Of a stretch of DNA of 64,000 bases, positions 27,742 through 37,419 are shown in pieces (the stretch's first letter is position 1; each line of letters begins with the position of its first letter). Location: positions 1,116,001 to 1,180,000 of the forward strand of contig NZ_BAABWK010000002.1 in NCBI RefSeq assembly GCF_040362765.1. The letters run 5' to 3'. The stretch comes from Pyruvatibacter sp. HU-CL02332. GTDB taxonomy: Bacteria; Pseudomonadota; Alphaproteobacteria; CGMCC-115125. The notes under the pieces were generated by a model. It searched no databases, was not told the DNA's origin, and saw nothing but the letters and a program-made list of their open reading frames with translations. The position numbers and the translations under genes are program-made.

Positions 27742-28839
27742 ATGAGTGATGCAGCAGAATCGGATGACCGCCAGGAGATGTTCTCCGGCACCAAAGGTGT
27801 GGCGGACAATCACCGGTTTGATGAGACCAAACTGTTTGAGTACCTGAACGATACGGTTGAGGGCTTTGAAGGCCCGCTTGAAGTCCGTGAGTTCAAGGGC
27901 GGGCAGTCCAACCCGACCTATCAGCTGGTCACACCGAAGAAGAAATATGTTCTGCGTCGCAAGCCGCCAGGCAAGCTGCTGCCGTCTGCGCATGCTGTTG
28001 ATCGCGAGTTCAAAGTGATCTCCGCACTGGGTGATACCAATGTTCCTGTGCCCAAGGCCTACGCCCTGTGCGAAGACGACGATGTCATCGGCACGATGTT
28101 TTACGTCATGGAAATGGTCGAAGGCCGCATTCTTTGGGAAGCGTTGCTGCCCAAGGAAACAAAAGAGAGCCGCGGCCAGATTTATGACGCGATGAACGAC
28201 ACCATCGCCAAGCTGCACATGGTGGACTACGAGAAAGTCGGCCTTGGTGACTTCGGCAAGCCGGGTAACTATTTTGCGCGTCAGATTTCGCGCTGGTCCA
28301 AGCAGTATGTGGCCAGTGAGACGGAAACCATCGAGTCCATGAACAAGCTCATGGAATGGTTGCCGAACAACATTCCCGACGAAGACTCAAACTCCATCGT
28401 TCATGGTGACTATCGCCTGGACAACATGGTGCTGCATCCCACCGAGCCGCGCGTGCTTGCAGTGCTCGACTGGGAACTCAGCACGCTGGGTCACCCGCTG
28501 GGTGATTTCACCTATCACACCATGCAGTGGAAAATGCCTGGCGCCGGTACAGGCGGCGGTACGGGGTCTCTTAAGGATCATGACCTTGCGGCTCTGGGCA
28601 TCCCCAGCTTTGAGGATTACGTCAAAGCCTATTGCGACCGGACCGGCCGCCAAGGCATCGACAATCTTGATTTCTACTATGCGTATAACTTCATGCGTCT
28701 TGCGGGCATTCTGCAGGGCATTGCCGGTCGGGTGCGCGACGGAACGGCAGCCAGCGACCACGCAAAGACCATGGCGGCCAATGTTCGTCCGCTGGCGGAT
28801 GAAGGCTGGTTCTACGCTCAAAAGGCGGGCGCTGTTTAG
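27742..28839 (+). CDS. ACAD10/11-type phosphotransferase, copy A
   Basis: A 365-residue member of the aminoglycoside-phosphotransferase-like kinase fold. The catalytic loop is HGDYRLDNMVLHP and the Mg-binding DWELSTLG follows. GGQSNPTYQLV and YVLRRKPPG at the N terminus are typical of kinases related to the N-terminal half of mammalian ACAD10/ACAD11, where the kinase half has been linked to phosphorylation of hydroxy fatty acids. So the substrate may be a hydroxyacyl compound, not an antibiotic. It has a clear paralogue at 30318 and its stop overlaps the MscS gene by four bases. Confidence 0.88.
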   Translation: MSDAAESDDRQEMFSGTKGVADNHRFDETKLFEYLNDTVEGFEGPLEVREFKGGQSNPTYQLVTPKKKYVLRRKPPGKLLPSAHAVDREFKVISALGDTNVPVPKAYALCEDDDVIGTMFYVMEMVEGRILWEALLPKETKESRGQIYDAMNDTIAKLHMVDYEKVGLGDFGKPGNYFARQISRWSKQYVASETETIESMNKLMEWLPNNIPDEDSNSIVHGDYRLDNMVLHPTEPRVLAVLDWELSTLGHPLGDFTYHTMQWKMPGAGTGGGTGSLKDHDLAALGIPSFEDYVKAYCDRTGRQGIDNLDFYYAYNFMRLAGILQGIAGRVRDGTAASDHAKTMAANVRPLADEGWFYAQKAGAV

Positions 28840-30197
28840 TCCCGCCTATTCTGCATAACTTCGGCCATGGTCTCCTTGAGACCATCGGCTGAGGTAATGT
28901 GCAGGTCGCGCTGCGGGAACGGGAACTCGATATCATTCTCGTGAAACAGATCCCAGATATGCAGGCGAATGTCGCTGGAGACATTCACCACGCCAGCTTC
29001 GGGATCATTTACCCAGATACGCAATTCAAGATCGACCGAGTTGTCGCCAAAGCCCACCAGCCGCGTGGCCGGGGGTGGCGACGACAGCACACGTTTGTGC
29101 TCTTCAGCGGACTGCATCATCAGCTCCAGCGCCTTGCGCACATCGGACTGATAGCTGACGCCTACCGCGATCTTGATCCGCACGGCGCGGTTGGAGAACG
29201 ACCAGTTCACAACTTGCTGGGTGATCAGGTCTTCGTTGGGAATGAGATATTCCTTGCCGTCTCGGGTCACGACGGCGGCGTAGCGCGCGCCCAGCTTGGA
29301 TATCCAGCCATAGGCCTCGCCAATCTCGATCACGTCGCCGGGTTTGATGGACCGGTCGAGCAACAAGATGATGCCGCTTATGAGGTTGGAGACAACCTTC
29401 TGCAGGCCAAAGCCGATGCCCACACCAATGGCCCCGGAGAAGACTGCGACAGCCGTAAAGTCGATACCCAGGGATGTGAGGCCGACGAGCACGGCAACGG
29501 TCAGGAAGCCGATGCGCAGCACTTTGCCGACCAGCACTCCTGCTGCGGGCGTCACCCCATCCACCCGCCTCAGCTGGCTTTCGAGCAGGGCCGACGCAAA
29601 GATTGCGACCCACACCAATGCCCCCACAAGGATGACACCGTTGATGATAGTGAGCAGCGAAATCCGCATCTCACCGGCCGTGAAGGCCGCCGCATCCAGC
29701 GCCGCCACAAACGGCTCCAGCCATCCAAGGATCGCAAGGGCGGCAACGAACCAGATGACGGCACCGACGAGCTGGGTGAGACCGGTCTGGCGGGTCATCG
29801 CCGTGATGAGACGAATGAGCAACCACGCCAGCAACAGATTTGTGGCACTGGACAACAATTCAGCCGGCTGGTCTGCCGCGCGCATGGCAAGCGTGGCAAG
29901 CCACGTCATCAGATTGGCCGCCAGCGGTGCGGTCAGCGTCGCCAGCCGGTTCAGACGGCCGCTCAGCCAGGCGCGCCCGTCAGTCTTTGCGGCCAGTCGT
30001 TCAACCTGCGGTGACAGGCGCCGGCCCAGGGCAATCGACACAAGGACGATGGCCGCCAGAATGCCAAGCTGGATGGCGACGGGAATGGTCGCAACGTCGG
30101 TGACGATCCACTGCCACAGGGGCGCGAGCAGTGTCTGGGCACCCTCAGCGGCTTCGGAAATATCAGGAAGCTCTGGTGATTCTGTCGTCTGATACAT
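28836..30197 (-). CDS. MscS family mechanosensitive ion channel
   Basis: A 453-residue channel protein. About four to five membrane helices occupy the first 230 residues; the pore helix and beta domain read FSGAIGVGIGFGLQKVVSNLISGI, ILLLDRSIKPGDVIEIG, the hallmark of MscS, followed by NEDLITQQVVNWSF. It is larger than E. coli MscS because of extra N-terminal helices. It protects against osmotic down-shock. It sits in opposite orientation between the two paralogous kinase genes. Confidence 0.93.
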   Translation of the reverse strand: MYQTTESPELPDISEAAEGAQTLLAPLWQWIVTDVATIPVAIQLGILAAIVLVSIALGRRLSPQVERLAAKTDGRAWLSGRLNRLATLTAPLAANLMTWLATLAMRAADQPAELLSSATNLLLAWLLIRLITAMTRQTGLTQLVGAVIWFVAALAILGWLEPFVAALDAAAFTAGEMRISLLTIINGVILVGALVWVAIFASALLESQLRRVDGVTPAAGVLVGKVLRIGFLTVAVLVGLTSLGIDFTAVAVFSGAIGVGIGFGLQKVVSNLISGIILLLDRSIKPGDVIEIGEAYGWISKLGARYAAVVTRDGKEYLIPNEDLITQQVVNWSFSNRAVRIKIAVGVSYQSDVRKALELMMQSAEEHKRVLSSPPPATRLVGFGDNSVDLELRIWVNDPEAGVVNVSSDIRLHIWDLFHENDIEFPFPQRDLHITSADGLKETMAEVMQNRRD

Positions 30198-30317
30198 CTT
30201 GGGATTGCAGCATTCCCGATCTGTCCTGTCGAGTATGCGGTCAGGGGGTGTCGCGCGGCCCGAGCCCCCATGCTAGGACACCGGCGAACCTGAATTTGCA
30301 TACAGTCTGGAAGTCCC

Positions 30318-31382
30318 ATGCCCGAAGCCACCCCGGAAACCAACCCGGAAACAATCGATGTCCTCGACCGCCATCGCTTTGACCAAAAAGCACTTGAAGA
30401 ATGGTGTGAGGCCAATGTGGACGGCTATGAAGGTCCGCTGGAAATCCGCCAGTTCCAGGGTGGCCAGTCGAACCCGACTTTCCAGCTGGTCACACCCAAC
30501 CGCAAATATGTGATGCGCAAGAAGCCTCCCGGGCAATTGCTGGCAAGCGCACATGCGGTTGATCGCGAATACACCGTCATGAAGGCGCTGGCGGATACGC
30601 CGGTGCCGGTGCCGCACATGTATGCCCTGTGCGAAGACGATGCTGTGGTCGGCACGTCGTTTTACATCATGGAACATCTTGAAGGCCGCGTGTTCCGCGA
30701 CCCGACCCTGCCGGATCTGACGCCGGATGAGCGCGCTGCCATCTACGACGACATGAATCGCGTTCTGGCGGAACTGCACAAGGTGGATTTTGAAGCTGTT
30801 GGCCTTGGTGAGTTTGGCCGACCAGGCAACTATTATGACCGGCAGATATCGCGCTGGATCAAGCAGTACCGGGCCGCCGAAACCGAAACCATCGATGAAA
30901 TGGAAAAGCTCATTGCATGGATGCCGGATAATGTGCCGGCGGAAGCTTCTGTCTCCATCGCCCATGGCGACTACCGGCTTGAGAACACCATGTTCCATCC
31001 AACCGAGCCCAGGATGATTGCTGTGCTGGACTGGGAGCTATCAACCATCGGCCACCCGTTAGCCGACCTTGGCTACAACTCGATGCTCTATCACATCGAC
31101 AGCCCCACAATGGGCACATTGACACGGGTTGATTTTGAAACGTCCGGCATCCCTGCCGAGATGGAGTATGTGGCACGCTATTGCGAGCGAGCAGAACGCG
31201 AAAACATCGAGAACTGGCCCTTCTATGTGGGCTTTTCCATCTTCCGTCTCGCCTCCATTGCCCAGGGCGTTTACAAGCGCGGGCTGGATGGCAATGCCAG
31301 CTCTGAACGGGCGACGCTTTATGGCAATGCAGCCAAAATGCTCGCGGAAGCTGCATGGCGCATCGTGGGCGGCAGGAACTGA
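30318..31382 (+). CDS. ACAD10/11-type phosphotransferase, copy B
   Basis: A 354-residue paralogue of the 27742 kinase; long identical or near-identical stretches (AHAVDRE, YALCEDD, PGNYYDRQISRW, HGDYRLEN, HPTEPR, VLDWELST) place them in the same family. The catalytic HGDYRLENTMFHP and DWELSTIGHP are intact, so both copies look active. The start MPEATPETNPETIDV fits. It is 3 kb from the acyl-CoA dehydrogenase at 34362, which would be its functional partner if the mammalian ACAD10/11 pairing holds. Confidence 0.88.
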   Translation: MPEATPETNPETIDVLDRHRFDQKALEEWCEANVDGYEGPLEIRQFQGGQSNPTFQLVTPNRKYVMRKKPPGQLLASAHAVDREYTVMKALADTPVPVPHMYALCEDDAVVGTSFYIMEHLEGRVFRDPTLPDLTPDERAAIYDDMNRVLAELHKVDFEAVGLGEFGRPGNYYDRQISRWIKQYRAAETETIDEMEKLIAWMPDNVPAEASVSIAHGDYRLENTMFHPTEPRMIAVLDWELSTIGHPLADLGYNSMLYHIDSPTMGTLTRVDFETSGIPAEMEYVARYCERAERENIENWPFYVGFSIFRLASIAQGVYKRGLDGNASSERATLYGNAAKMLAEAAWRIVGGRN

Positions 31383-31523
31383 CGGTTTTCCTCCAACCGC
31401 ATTTTCCGCAGTTTTTGGCGACATCCTTGAGCTTGAGGGGCTCAAAAACCCTGTAACTACAGGATATTAACCTCTCCGCGTGCAGACTTTCCGCAGCAAG
31501 AACAAAAGTTGCGAAGTCGAGGA

Positions 31524-33467
31524 ATGTCTCAGGACCACGAGACCAGCGGGAAACTGTCGCCCGGTGCGTTGCGGTACAATAGTGCCGATGCGCCGGATTC
31601 ATTTTTCCGTGCCGTAGTTGAAAACGCTGCCGACATGATCTCTGTGATCGATGCGGACGGCGTGTTTATCTATGCCTGCCCAAAAGCAGCAGACGTCTTT
31701 GGCTTCGACTATGGCTCTATAGACAAGCTTACGCCGGAACATTTTCATCCCGACGATTTCGAAGCCATGTTTGCTGACTTCGTTGATCTGGTGGTCAATG
31801 GGGGACGCCGACAGCTCACCGACCATCGGATGAGCAATGGGCGCGGCGGATGGGTCTGGATACAGACTCACGCGATCAACCTTGTTGATGACCCGCGCGT
31901 CAAAGGGATCGTCATGGTGTCCCGCGACATCACGAAACAGAAAAACCGCGAAGAAGAAATTATACGCGCAGAAAAGGCCATCGGCTTTGGACATTGGCGC
32001 TGGGACAATGGGGCGCTTGGCCCCTACTGGTCCGATGGGATGTTCTCGATCCTGGGCCTCAAGCGTGACGAACATGATGCGGACATGCAGTGGGCCGCCG
32101 GCAGAATTGCCGACGATGAACGTGAAGGCATCGCACAGAAGTCCATGGCGGCAATGGTCAACGGCGAATCTTTCAATGACATTGTCTCCATGCGGCACGC
32201 GGACGGCACTTATCGCCGTTTGATGGTGACAGGGCATGTGGAGCGAAACCCAGCGGGCAAACCGATGGCCCTGGTTGGGGTCACTCAGGATGTAACGGAG
32301 CTTGAAAAAGCCAACAACACCATTCGCCAGTCAGAGCAGGAATTCCGTCTGCTTGCGGAGCATTCCAACGACATTATCTCGCGCTACAATATCAAGGGCG
32401 ATCTCATCTACATCTCGCCGTCAGTCGAACGGCTGCTTGGTTACCATCCCAGTGAAAGCAAGGAGCATTCCTGGGAAGAATACATGCACCCAAAGGACCG
32501 CAAGCAGGTCGCCCGCGAAATGATCAAGATGTTTGGGGACCTGCAAACACGGCGGGTTTCCTATCGCATGATGGCGAAGGACGGACGGTATCTTTGGCTT
32601 GAGTCCGCGGTCACCCCGATTTACGGGGAAAAGGGCGACTATCAGGGCATGGTCACCTGCACGCGTGATATCTCGGAGCAAAAGACGCGCGAACAGGAAC
32701 TGATGGCTGCCCGTGAGCGCGCCGAGCAGGCCAGCCTTACAAAGTCCCGGTTCCTGGCAAACATGAGTCACGAACTTCGCACGCCCCTCAATGCCATTCT
32801 CGGGTTCTCTGAAATGATGACCCAGGAAATATTTGGACCGATGGAGAATGCTCAGTACGGGGAATATGCCGAGCTGATCCACGAAAGCGGTGCGCACCTA
32901 CTATCCCTGATCAGCGATATTCTCGACATGTCGAAGATCGAAGCAGGCAAGTACGATCTTTCGTTTGAGTCAGTCGCAATCGTCCCCGCGCTCGAAAAAG
33001 CTGCCCGCATGGTGCAGACGCGCGTTGGGGAGGGAGAGCTTGAGCTTCTGCTTCAGCTGGATGGCGTCGAGGGATGTCAGATTCATGCTGACGAACGCGC
33101 CCTGACCCAGATCCTGCTCAACGTGCTGTCAAATGCTGTGAAGTTTACGCCAGGCGGTGGACGCATCACCGTGTCAGCAGTTCACGCTGCCCATGGGCGC
33201 ATTGCCATCAGCGTGGCGGATACCGGCGTCGGCATCGAGAAGCAGGACCTTGAACGGGTTCTCAATCCATTTGAACAGGTCGTGCGGCACGCTGAGCTGG
33301 CAAGTCAGGGCACTGGCCTTGGCCTACCACTTGTCCGGGCGCTGGTGGACATGCAGGACGGCGTCTTTGACATACAAAGCACGCCGGGCCGCGGCACGAC
33401 TGTGACGATTGCACTTCCGGATGCGGATGCTGCGACCGGCGATGCGACACAGGCACAGTCGGCCTAG
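31524..33467 (+). CDS. Soluble hybrid-free PAS histidine kinase
   Basis: A 647-residue sensor kinase without membrane helices: PAS domains at about 25-138, 145-262 and 268-386 (each ending in a DIT/DVT/DIS motif), a short coiled linker, HisKA with the phosphorylated His416 in FLANMSHELRTPLNAILGFSE, and HATPase with NVLSNAVKFTPGGG, VADTGVGIE and GTGLGLPLV. The HisKA region resembles that of PleC/DivJ-type kinases. No response regulator is adjacent, so the partner is elsewhere. The start at 31524 is close to an unusually near GAGG; TTG 31509 is possible. Confidence 0.9.
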   Translation: MSQDHETSGKLSPGALRYNSADAPDSFFRAVVENAADMISVIDADGVFIYACPKAADVFGFDYGSIDKLTPEHFHPDDFEAMFADFVDLVVNGGRRQLTDHRMSNGRGGWVWIQTHAINLVDDPRVKGIVMVSRDITKQKNREEEIIRAEKAIGFGHWRWDNGALGPYWSDGMFSILGLKRDEHDADMQWAAGRIADDEREGIAQKSMAAMVNGESFNDIVSMRHADGTYRRLMVTGHVERNPAGKPMALVGVTQDVTELEKANNTIRQSEQEFRLLAEHSNDIISRYNIKGDLIYISPSVERLLGYHPSESKEHSWEEYMHPKDRKQVAREMIKMFGDLQTRRVSYRMMAKDGRYLWLESAVTPIYGEKGDYQGMVTCTRDISEQKTREQELMAARERAEQASLTKSRFLANMSHELRTPLNAILGFSEMMTQEIFGPMENAQYGEYAELIHESGAHLLSLISDILDMSKIEAGKYDLSFESVAIVPALEKAARMVQTRVGEGELELLLQLDGVEGCQIHADERALTQILLNVLSNAVKFTPGGGRITVSAVHAAHGRIAISVADTGVGIEKQDLERVLNPFEQVVRHAELASQGTGLGLPLVRALVDMQDGVFDIQSTPGRGTTVTIALPDADAATGDATQAQSA

Positions 33468-33487
33468 ATTGGTTTCCCGCAGGTGGC

Positions 33488-34129
33488 CTACCGCATGCCC
33501 TTGAGAGCCGCGTCCATTTCCTCATAGACCTTGTTAACCGCAGGCTCATCAAAGATGCCCCGCCAGTACTTTGTCGTCTTCTCGTGCGCATCGAGAAGGC
33601 AGAATGATTTGCCGAACATCTCTGGAATTCGACGCACAAAGAACAGGATCGGTACCAGCGCACAATCAGCAAGTGACAACTGGCCGCCCACCGCGTGACC
33701 CGACCCATCCAGATAATTGTCCAGCCAGCCAAGAGCGGTCTTGAGTTCCGTGAAGGCTGCAACGACCTTGTCATGGTCGCGCACGCTGGGGTCGATGTTG
33801 CCGAACAACGTCGTCAGTGGCGCGAGCATGTAAAGATCGCCGATACGGCCTATGAGACGGACTTTCGCGCGCTCTTTGGGGTCGGTCGGCAACAAGGAAG
33901 GATCTGGATATATCTGCTCGATGTACTCGCAGATGGTTTCTGATTCAGGAAGCACCCACCCGTCATCCAGTTGAAGAGCAGGTACCTTTGCCAAAGGGGT
34001 CAGAGCCTTGAAGGCGTCCGGCTCCAGATCGGAGAACGGGTCCACCATCTCTACATCAATGCCTTTGGCATAAAACATGAGCCGGCAGCGGGCGGAAAAG
34101 GGTGACAGATCGTTGTTGTAGAGCTTCAT
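33488..34129 (-). CDS. Glutathione S-transferase family protein
   Basis: A 213-residue GST. The N-terminal thioredoxin-like part starts MKLYNNDLSPFSARCRLMFYAKGIDVEMVD and has the cis-Pro and ESETICEYIEQIYPDPSLLP glutathione-binding motif; the C-terminal half is all-helical. The catalytic residue is probably the Ser in SPFSAR, which is the expected place. GGAAGAAG is the ribosome site for ATG 34129. The substrate is unknown. It converges with the histidine kinase gene. Confidence 0.9.
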   Translation of the reverse strand: MKLYNNDLSPFSARCRLMFYAKGIDVEMVDPFSDLEPDAFKALTPLAKVPALQLDDGWVLPESETICEYIEQIYPDPSLLPTDPKERAKVRLIGRIGDLYMLAPLTTLFGNIDPSVRDHDKVVAAFTELKTALGWLDNYLDGSGHAVGGQLSLADCALVPILFFVRRIPEMFGKSFCLLDAHEKTTKYWRGIFDEPAVNKVYEEMDAALKGMR

Positions 34130-34287
34130 TGGCTTCTTCCTTCGGCGCATTGCCTTGCAGCAATGGGCGCTTTGGGGACCCGGCGCTTATGACGCGAATT
34201 TCCCGGGAAACTGCTGATTTTTATGCCTCGGGCGGCCAAGTCGCCAATCGAGGCTTCGAATGGTCTTTCAGGTTTGAGACTGCCATT

Positions 34288-34329
34288 AAAAAGCGGCCCG
34301 GTCACCATATGGTGCCGGGCCGCCCTTTT
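34288..34329 (-). terminator. Strong terminator after acyl-CoA dehydrogenase
   Basis: GCGGCCCGG pairs with CCGGGCCGC around an inner CACC-ATAT-GGTG stem, with A5 on one side and CTTTT on the other. On the minus strand it ends in TTTTT and terminates the dehydrogenase transcript, 33 bases past its stop. Confidence 0.85.
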
Positions 34330-34361
34330 AACAAGCTGTCGATCGACCGATCACGACACTG

Positions 34362-35600
34362 CTATTCGGCAGCAGCGCGCAGCTCTTCCATGTGCCGCTT
34401 GTATTCAAGCCGGGCGATCGTGCGGTTGTGCACTTCGTCGGGACCGTCTGCGAGACGCAGGGTCCGGATGCCGGAATAGGCTTTGGCGAGACCGAAGTCT
34501 GATGTCACGCCACCGCCACCATGGGCCTGGATCGCATCATCAATGACCTGCAGCGCAATGCGTGGACCGGCAACCTTGATCATGGCGATCTCGGCACGGG
34601 CAACCTTGTTGCCCACCTTGTCCATCATGTCAGCTGCCTTGAGGGTCAGCAGACGGGTCATTTCGATGTTGGTGCGGGCTTCAGCCACGCGCTGTTCCCA
34701 GACGGAGTGTTCAGCAATGGTCTTGCCGAAAGCTTCGCGGGTGAGCAGACGCTTCACCATCTTTTCGAGGCAGCGTTCCGCTACACCGATGGTGCGCATG
34801 CAGTGGTGAATACGTCCCGGTCCAAGGCGACCCTGAGCAATTTCGAAGCCACGGCCTTCGCCGAGGATCAGATTGCCTGCAGGAACCCGCACATCCTTGA
34901 GGATGACTTCCGCGTGGCCGTGCGGTGCATCGTCAAAGCCGAACACTGGCAGCATACGGACGATTTCAATGCCCGGTGCGTCCATGGGAACGATGATCTG
35001 TGACTGCTGACGGTAGCTGTCAGCGCCTGGATCGGTCTTGCCCATGACGATGGCAACGACGCAGCGTGGGTCGCCTAGCCCTGAAGACCACCACTTGCGG
35101 CCATTGATGACGTACTCGTCACCATCGCGCACGATGCTGGTTTCAATATTGGTGGCATCAGAGGACGCAACTGCAGGCTCTGTCATCAGGAAGGCGGAAC
35201 GGATTTCACCAGCAAGAAGCGGCTTGAGGTATTTTTCCTTCAGCTCTTCTGAGGCATAGCGCTCGAACACTTCCATGTTGCCGGTGTCAGGTGCGGAGCA
35301 GTTGAAAACTTCAGATGCCCAGCCGACGCGGCCCATGATTTCGCACAGAGGTGCGTATTCGAGGTTGTTGGTGCCGCCACCAAGATCGGAATGCGGCAGG
35401 AACAGGTTCCACAGGCCGGCTTCGCGGGCCTTTGGTTTCAGATCTTCGAGGATCTGCGGCACCTGCCAAGGGTTCCCTGCGTCGCGGAAGGCCTGCATCT
35501 GCGCATTGTATGTGTCTTCGTTTGGATAGATGTGCTCATCCATAAAGGCCTCAAGGCGCGCGATCAGCTCCTTGACCTTGTCTGTATGTTCGAAATTCAT
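34362..35600 (-). CDS. Acyl-CoA dehydrogenase (ACAD10/11-like)
   Basis: A 412-residue FAD acyl-CoA dehydrogenase. Conserved parts: [17 protein letters not shown] (FAD and substrate loop), [29 protein letters not shown], a helical C-terminal domain and [25 protein letters not shown] at the end. The closest class is that of mammalian ACAD11 C-terminal domains, which act on long-chain substrates. It is on its own transcript with a strong terminator. It fits with the two kinases upstream as a split ACAD10/11 pathway. Confidence 0.9.
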   Translation of the reverse strand: MNFEHTDKVKELIARLEAFMDEHIYPNEDTYNAQMQAFRDAGNPWQVPQILEDLKPKAREAGLWNLFLPHSDLGGGTNNLEYAPLCEIMGRVGWASEVFNCSAPDTGNMEVFERYASEELKEKYLKPLLAGEIRSAFLMTEPAVASSDATNIETSIVRDGDEYVINGRKWWSSGLGDPRCVVAIVMGKTDPGADSYRQQSQIIVPMDAPGIEIVRMLPVFGFDDAPHGHAEVILKDVRVPAGNLILGEGRGFEIAQGRLGPGRIHHCMRTIGVAERCLEKMVKRLLTREAFGKTIAEHSVWEQRVAEARTNIEMTRLLTLKAADMMDKVGNKVARAEIAMIKVAGPRIALQVIDDAIQAHGGGGVTSDFGLAKAYSGIRTLRLADGPDEVHNRTIARLEYKRHMEELRAAAE

Positions 35601-35751
35601 GCGAGTTCCCTCGTTTTTCTCGTGTTTTTGACGAAATAGGTAGTTTCGCGGGCGACTCTAACGGCTTGCGCTGGCGCCGTCACCTCCCATCACGGTGTTT
35701 GCAGCGGTCTTGCGATAGGTCAAGAAGACCCAACGTTTTGGGGCGGTCGGC

Positions 35752-36198
35752 CTAGTCCCGGCGGGCGGCAAAAAAGGCCTGCAAAAGCGCCCGCGACGGG
35801 CCACTTTCGATGTCGCCATAGACTTCCGGCGCATGGTGGCAGGTGGACCGGGAAAACACCCGCGCCCCATGTTCAACACCGCCGCTCTTGGGGTCATCTG
35901 CCCCAAAATACAGCCGCCGGATACGCGCAAAGGAGATAGCGCCGGCGCACATGGGGCACGGCTCCAGGGTGACATAGAGATCGCAGTCGATCAGCCGTTC
36001 GGTCCCCAGGGCAGCGCAGGCCTGTCGAATGGCCAGCATTTCCGCATGCGCGGTCGGGTCCTTGTCCTCTAGGGTGCGGTTGCCCGCCCGCGCCAGCACC
36101 TCTCCTGACGGCGAGACCACGACGGCGCCCACAGGCACTTCGCCACGGGCGGCGGCGGCATTGGCTTCTTCCAGAGCAATCTGCATGGGGCGTGTCAT
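35752..36198 (-). CDS. tadA: tRNA-specific adenosine deaminase
   Basis: Converts A34 to inosine in the tRNA-Arg(ACG) anticodon. A 148-residue protein with the zinc site HAEMLAIRQA and PCPMCAGAI, and FGADDPKSGGVEHGARVF as in TadA. ATG 36198 (MTRPMQIALEEA) is the natural start. It is divergent from rluB, with 78 bases between starts. Confidence 0.95.
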   Translation of the reverse strand: MTRPMQIALEEANAAAARGEVPVGAVVVSPSGEVLARAGNRTLEDKDPTAHAEMLAIRQACAALGTERLIDCDLYVTLEPCPMCAGAISFARIRRLYFGADDPKSGGVEHGARVFSRSTCHHAPEVYGDIESGPSRALLQAFFAARRD

Positions 36199-36276
36199 GG
36201 CGGGACCGTGCCTTTTGCAGCCCTGCCGGGTCAAGCCGCTCGCAGGTCTGTCGCGCATCTGCTACAGACCGTCCCC

Positions 36277-37419
36277 ATGAGTGACAATTCTTCCAAAAAC
36301 CATCTTGAATTCCCGACCGGCGGCGAGCGGATTGCCAAATATCTGGCCCGCGCGGGCGTGTGTTCGCGCCGCGATGCTGAAAAGCTGATCGAGGAAGGCC
36401 GCGTGGAGGTGGATGGCATCCGCCTCACCACCCCCGCCTTCAAGGTCGCCAGCGGCAATGTCATTCGGGTGAATGGCGCAGAAGTGCAAAAGCCCGAGGC
36501 AACGCGCGTGTGGCGCTATCACAAGCCGCAGGGTCTGGTGACAACCGCCAAGGACCCGGAAGGCCGCCCGACGGTTTTTGAGAAACTTCCCTCGGACCTA
36601 CCGCGGGTCATTTCCGTTGGCCGTCTGGACATTGCATCAGAAGGCCTGCTGCTGCTGACCAATGACGGCGAACTGGCACGGCAGCTTGAACTGCCTGCGA
36701 CCGGCTGGCTGCGGCGCTACCGCGTGCGGGTGCGCGGCAAGGTCCATGATGGCATCATTTCAAAGCTGCGATCCGGCATTGAAGTCGAAGGCATCAAATA
36801 TGGCGAGATCAACGTCACCCGCGACGAGCAATCCTCCGGCGGTGCCAACCAATGGCTCACAATTGGTCTGCGCGAAGGCAAGAACCGTGAGATCCGCCGT
36901 GTGCTGGCGGCAGTAGACATTGAAGTCAGCCGGTTGATCCGTCTGTCCTATGGCCCGTTTGAGCTGGCGGACCTGCCTCCTGCTGTGGTGCAGGAAGTGC
37001 CCGAGCGCGTTCTCAAGGACCAGATGGGCCGGGGCCCCAAAACCGAGATGGCCGAAGACGGCAGCGTCAAACGCGCGCCGCGCGCGCCCAAGCCCGGCGG
37101 ATGGGCCAAGGCGAAGCCAAAAGACAAGCCCAAGGACAAAACGAGGGACAAGGCCAAACACAAAAGTCGCGGCAAGCCCAATGACCGTTCATCGAGCCGA
37201 CCGACAGATCGCGCTGGGGCGAAGCCATATGCGGGCAAACCGGGCAACCGGAGTGCCGCTGCAGGCAAGCCGGGCGGCAAACCTGGCAGCGCTGCCAAGG
37301 GCAAGGCTGGTCCGCGCCCATCTGGCGGAAAACCATCCAGCAGAAAACTAACCAGTTCGCGGCCTTCACGTCCAGGCAACTCAGGAAAGCCAAATGCGAA
37401 TCGTCGGCGGAACCCATAA
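36277..37419 (+). CDS. 23S rRNA pseudouridine synthase (RluB-type) with long basic tail
   Basis: A 380-residue enzyme making pseudouridine in 23S rRNA (position 2605 in E. coli RluB). An S4 RNA-binding domain comes first (ERIAKYLARAGVCSRRDAEKLIEEG), then the synthase with the catalytic Asp in GRLDIASEGLLLLTNDGELAR and WLTIGLREGKNREIRRVL. After residue about 270 there is a tail of some 110 residues made of Lys, Arg, Gly, Pro and Ser repeats (KPKDK, AGKPGG and similar), probably disordered and RNA-binding. The last 26 bases overlap rsmD. Confidence 0.93.
   Translation: MSDNSSKNHLEFPTGGERIAKYLARAGVCSRRDAEKLIEEGRVEVDGIRLTTPAFKVASGNVIRVNGAEVQKPEATRVWRYHKPQGLVTTAKDPEGRPTVFEKLPSDLPRVISVGRLDIASEGLLLLTNDGELARQLELPATGWLRRYRVRVRGKVHDGIISKLRSGIEVEGIKYGEINVTRDEQSSGGANQWLTIGLREGKNREIRRVLAAVDIEVSRLIRLSYGPFELADLPPAVVQEVPERVLKDQMGRGPKTEMAEDGSVKRAPRAPKPGGWAKAKPKDKPKDKTRDKAKHKSRGKPNDRSSSRPTDRAGAKPYAGKPGNRSAAAGKPGGKPGSAAKGKAGPRPSGGKPSSRKLTSSRPSRPGNSGKPNANRRRNP

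Noticed and set aside
28899-30014. 371-aa frame on the plus strand inside the MscS gene
   Set aside because: Antisense shadow of MscS; Gln/His/Asp-rich composition, no domain.
27742-31382. Aminoglycoside resistance kinases
   Set aside because: The fold is shared, but the N-terminal GGQSNPT and the sequence as a whole fit the ACAD10/11-type kinases, not known drug-modifying enzymes.
31440-31523. CtrA site before the PAS histidine kinase (TTAAC near 31466)
   Set aside because: A single half-site; no second TTAA at N7 distance on either side.
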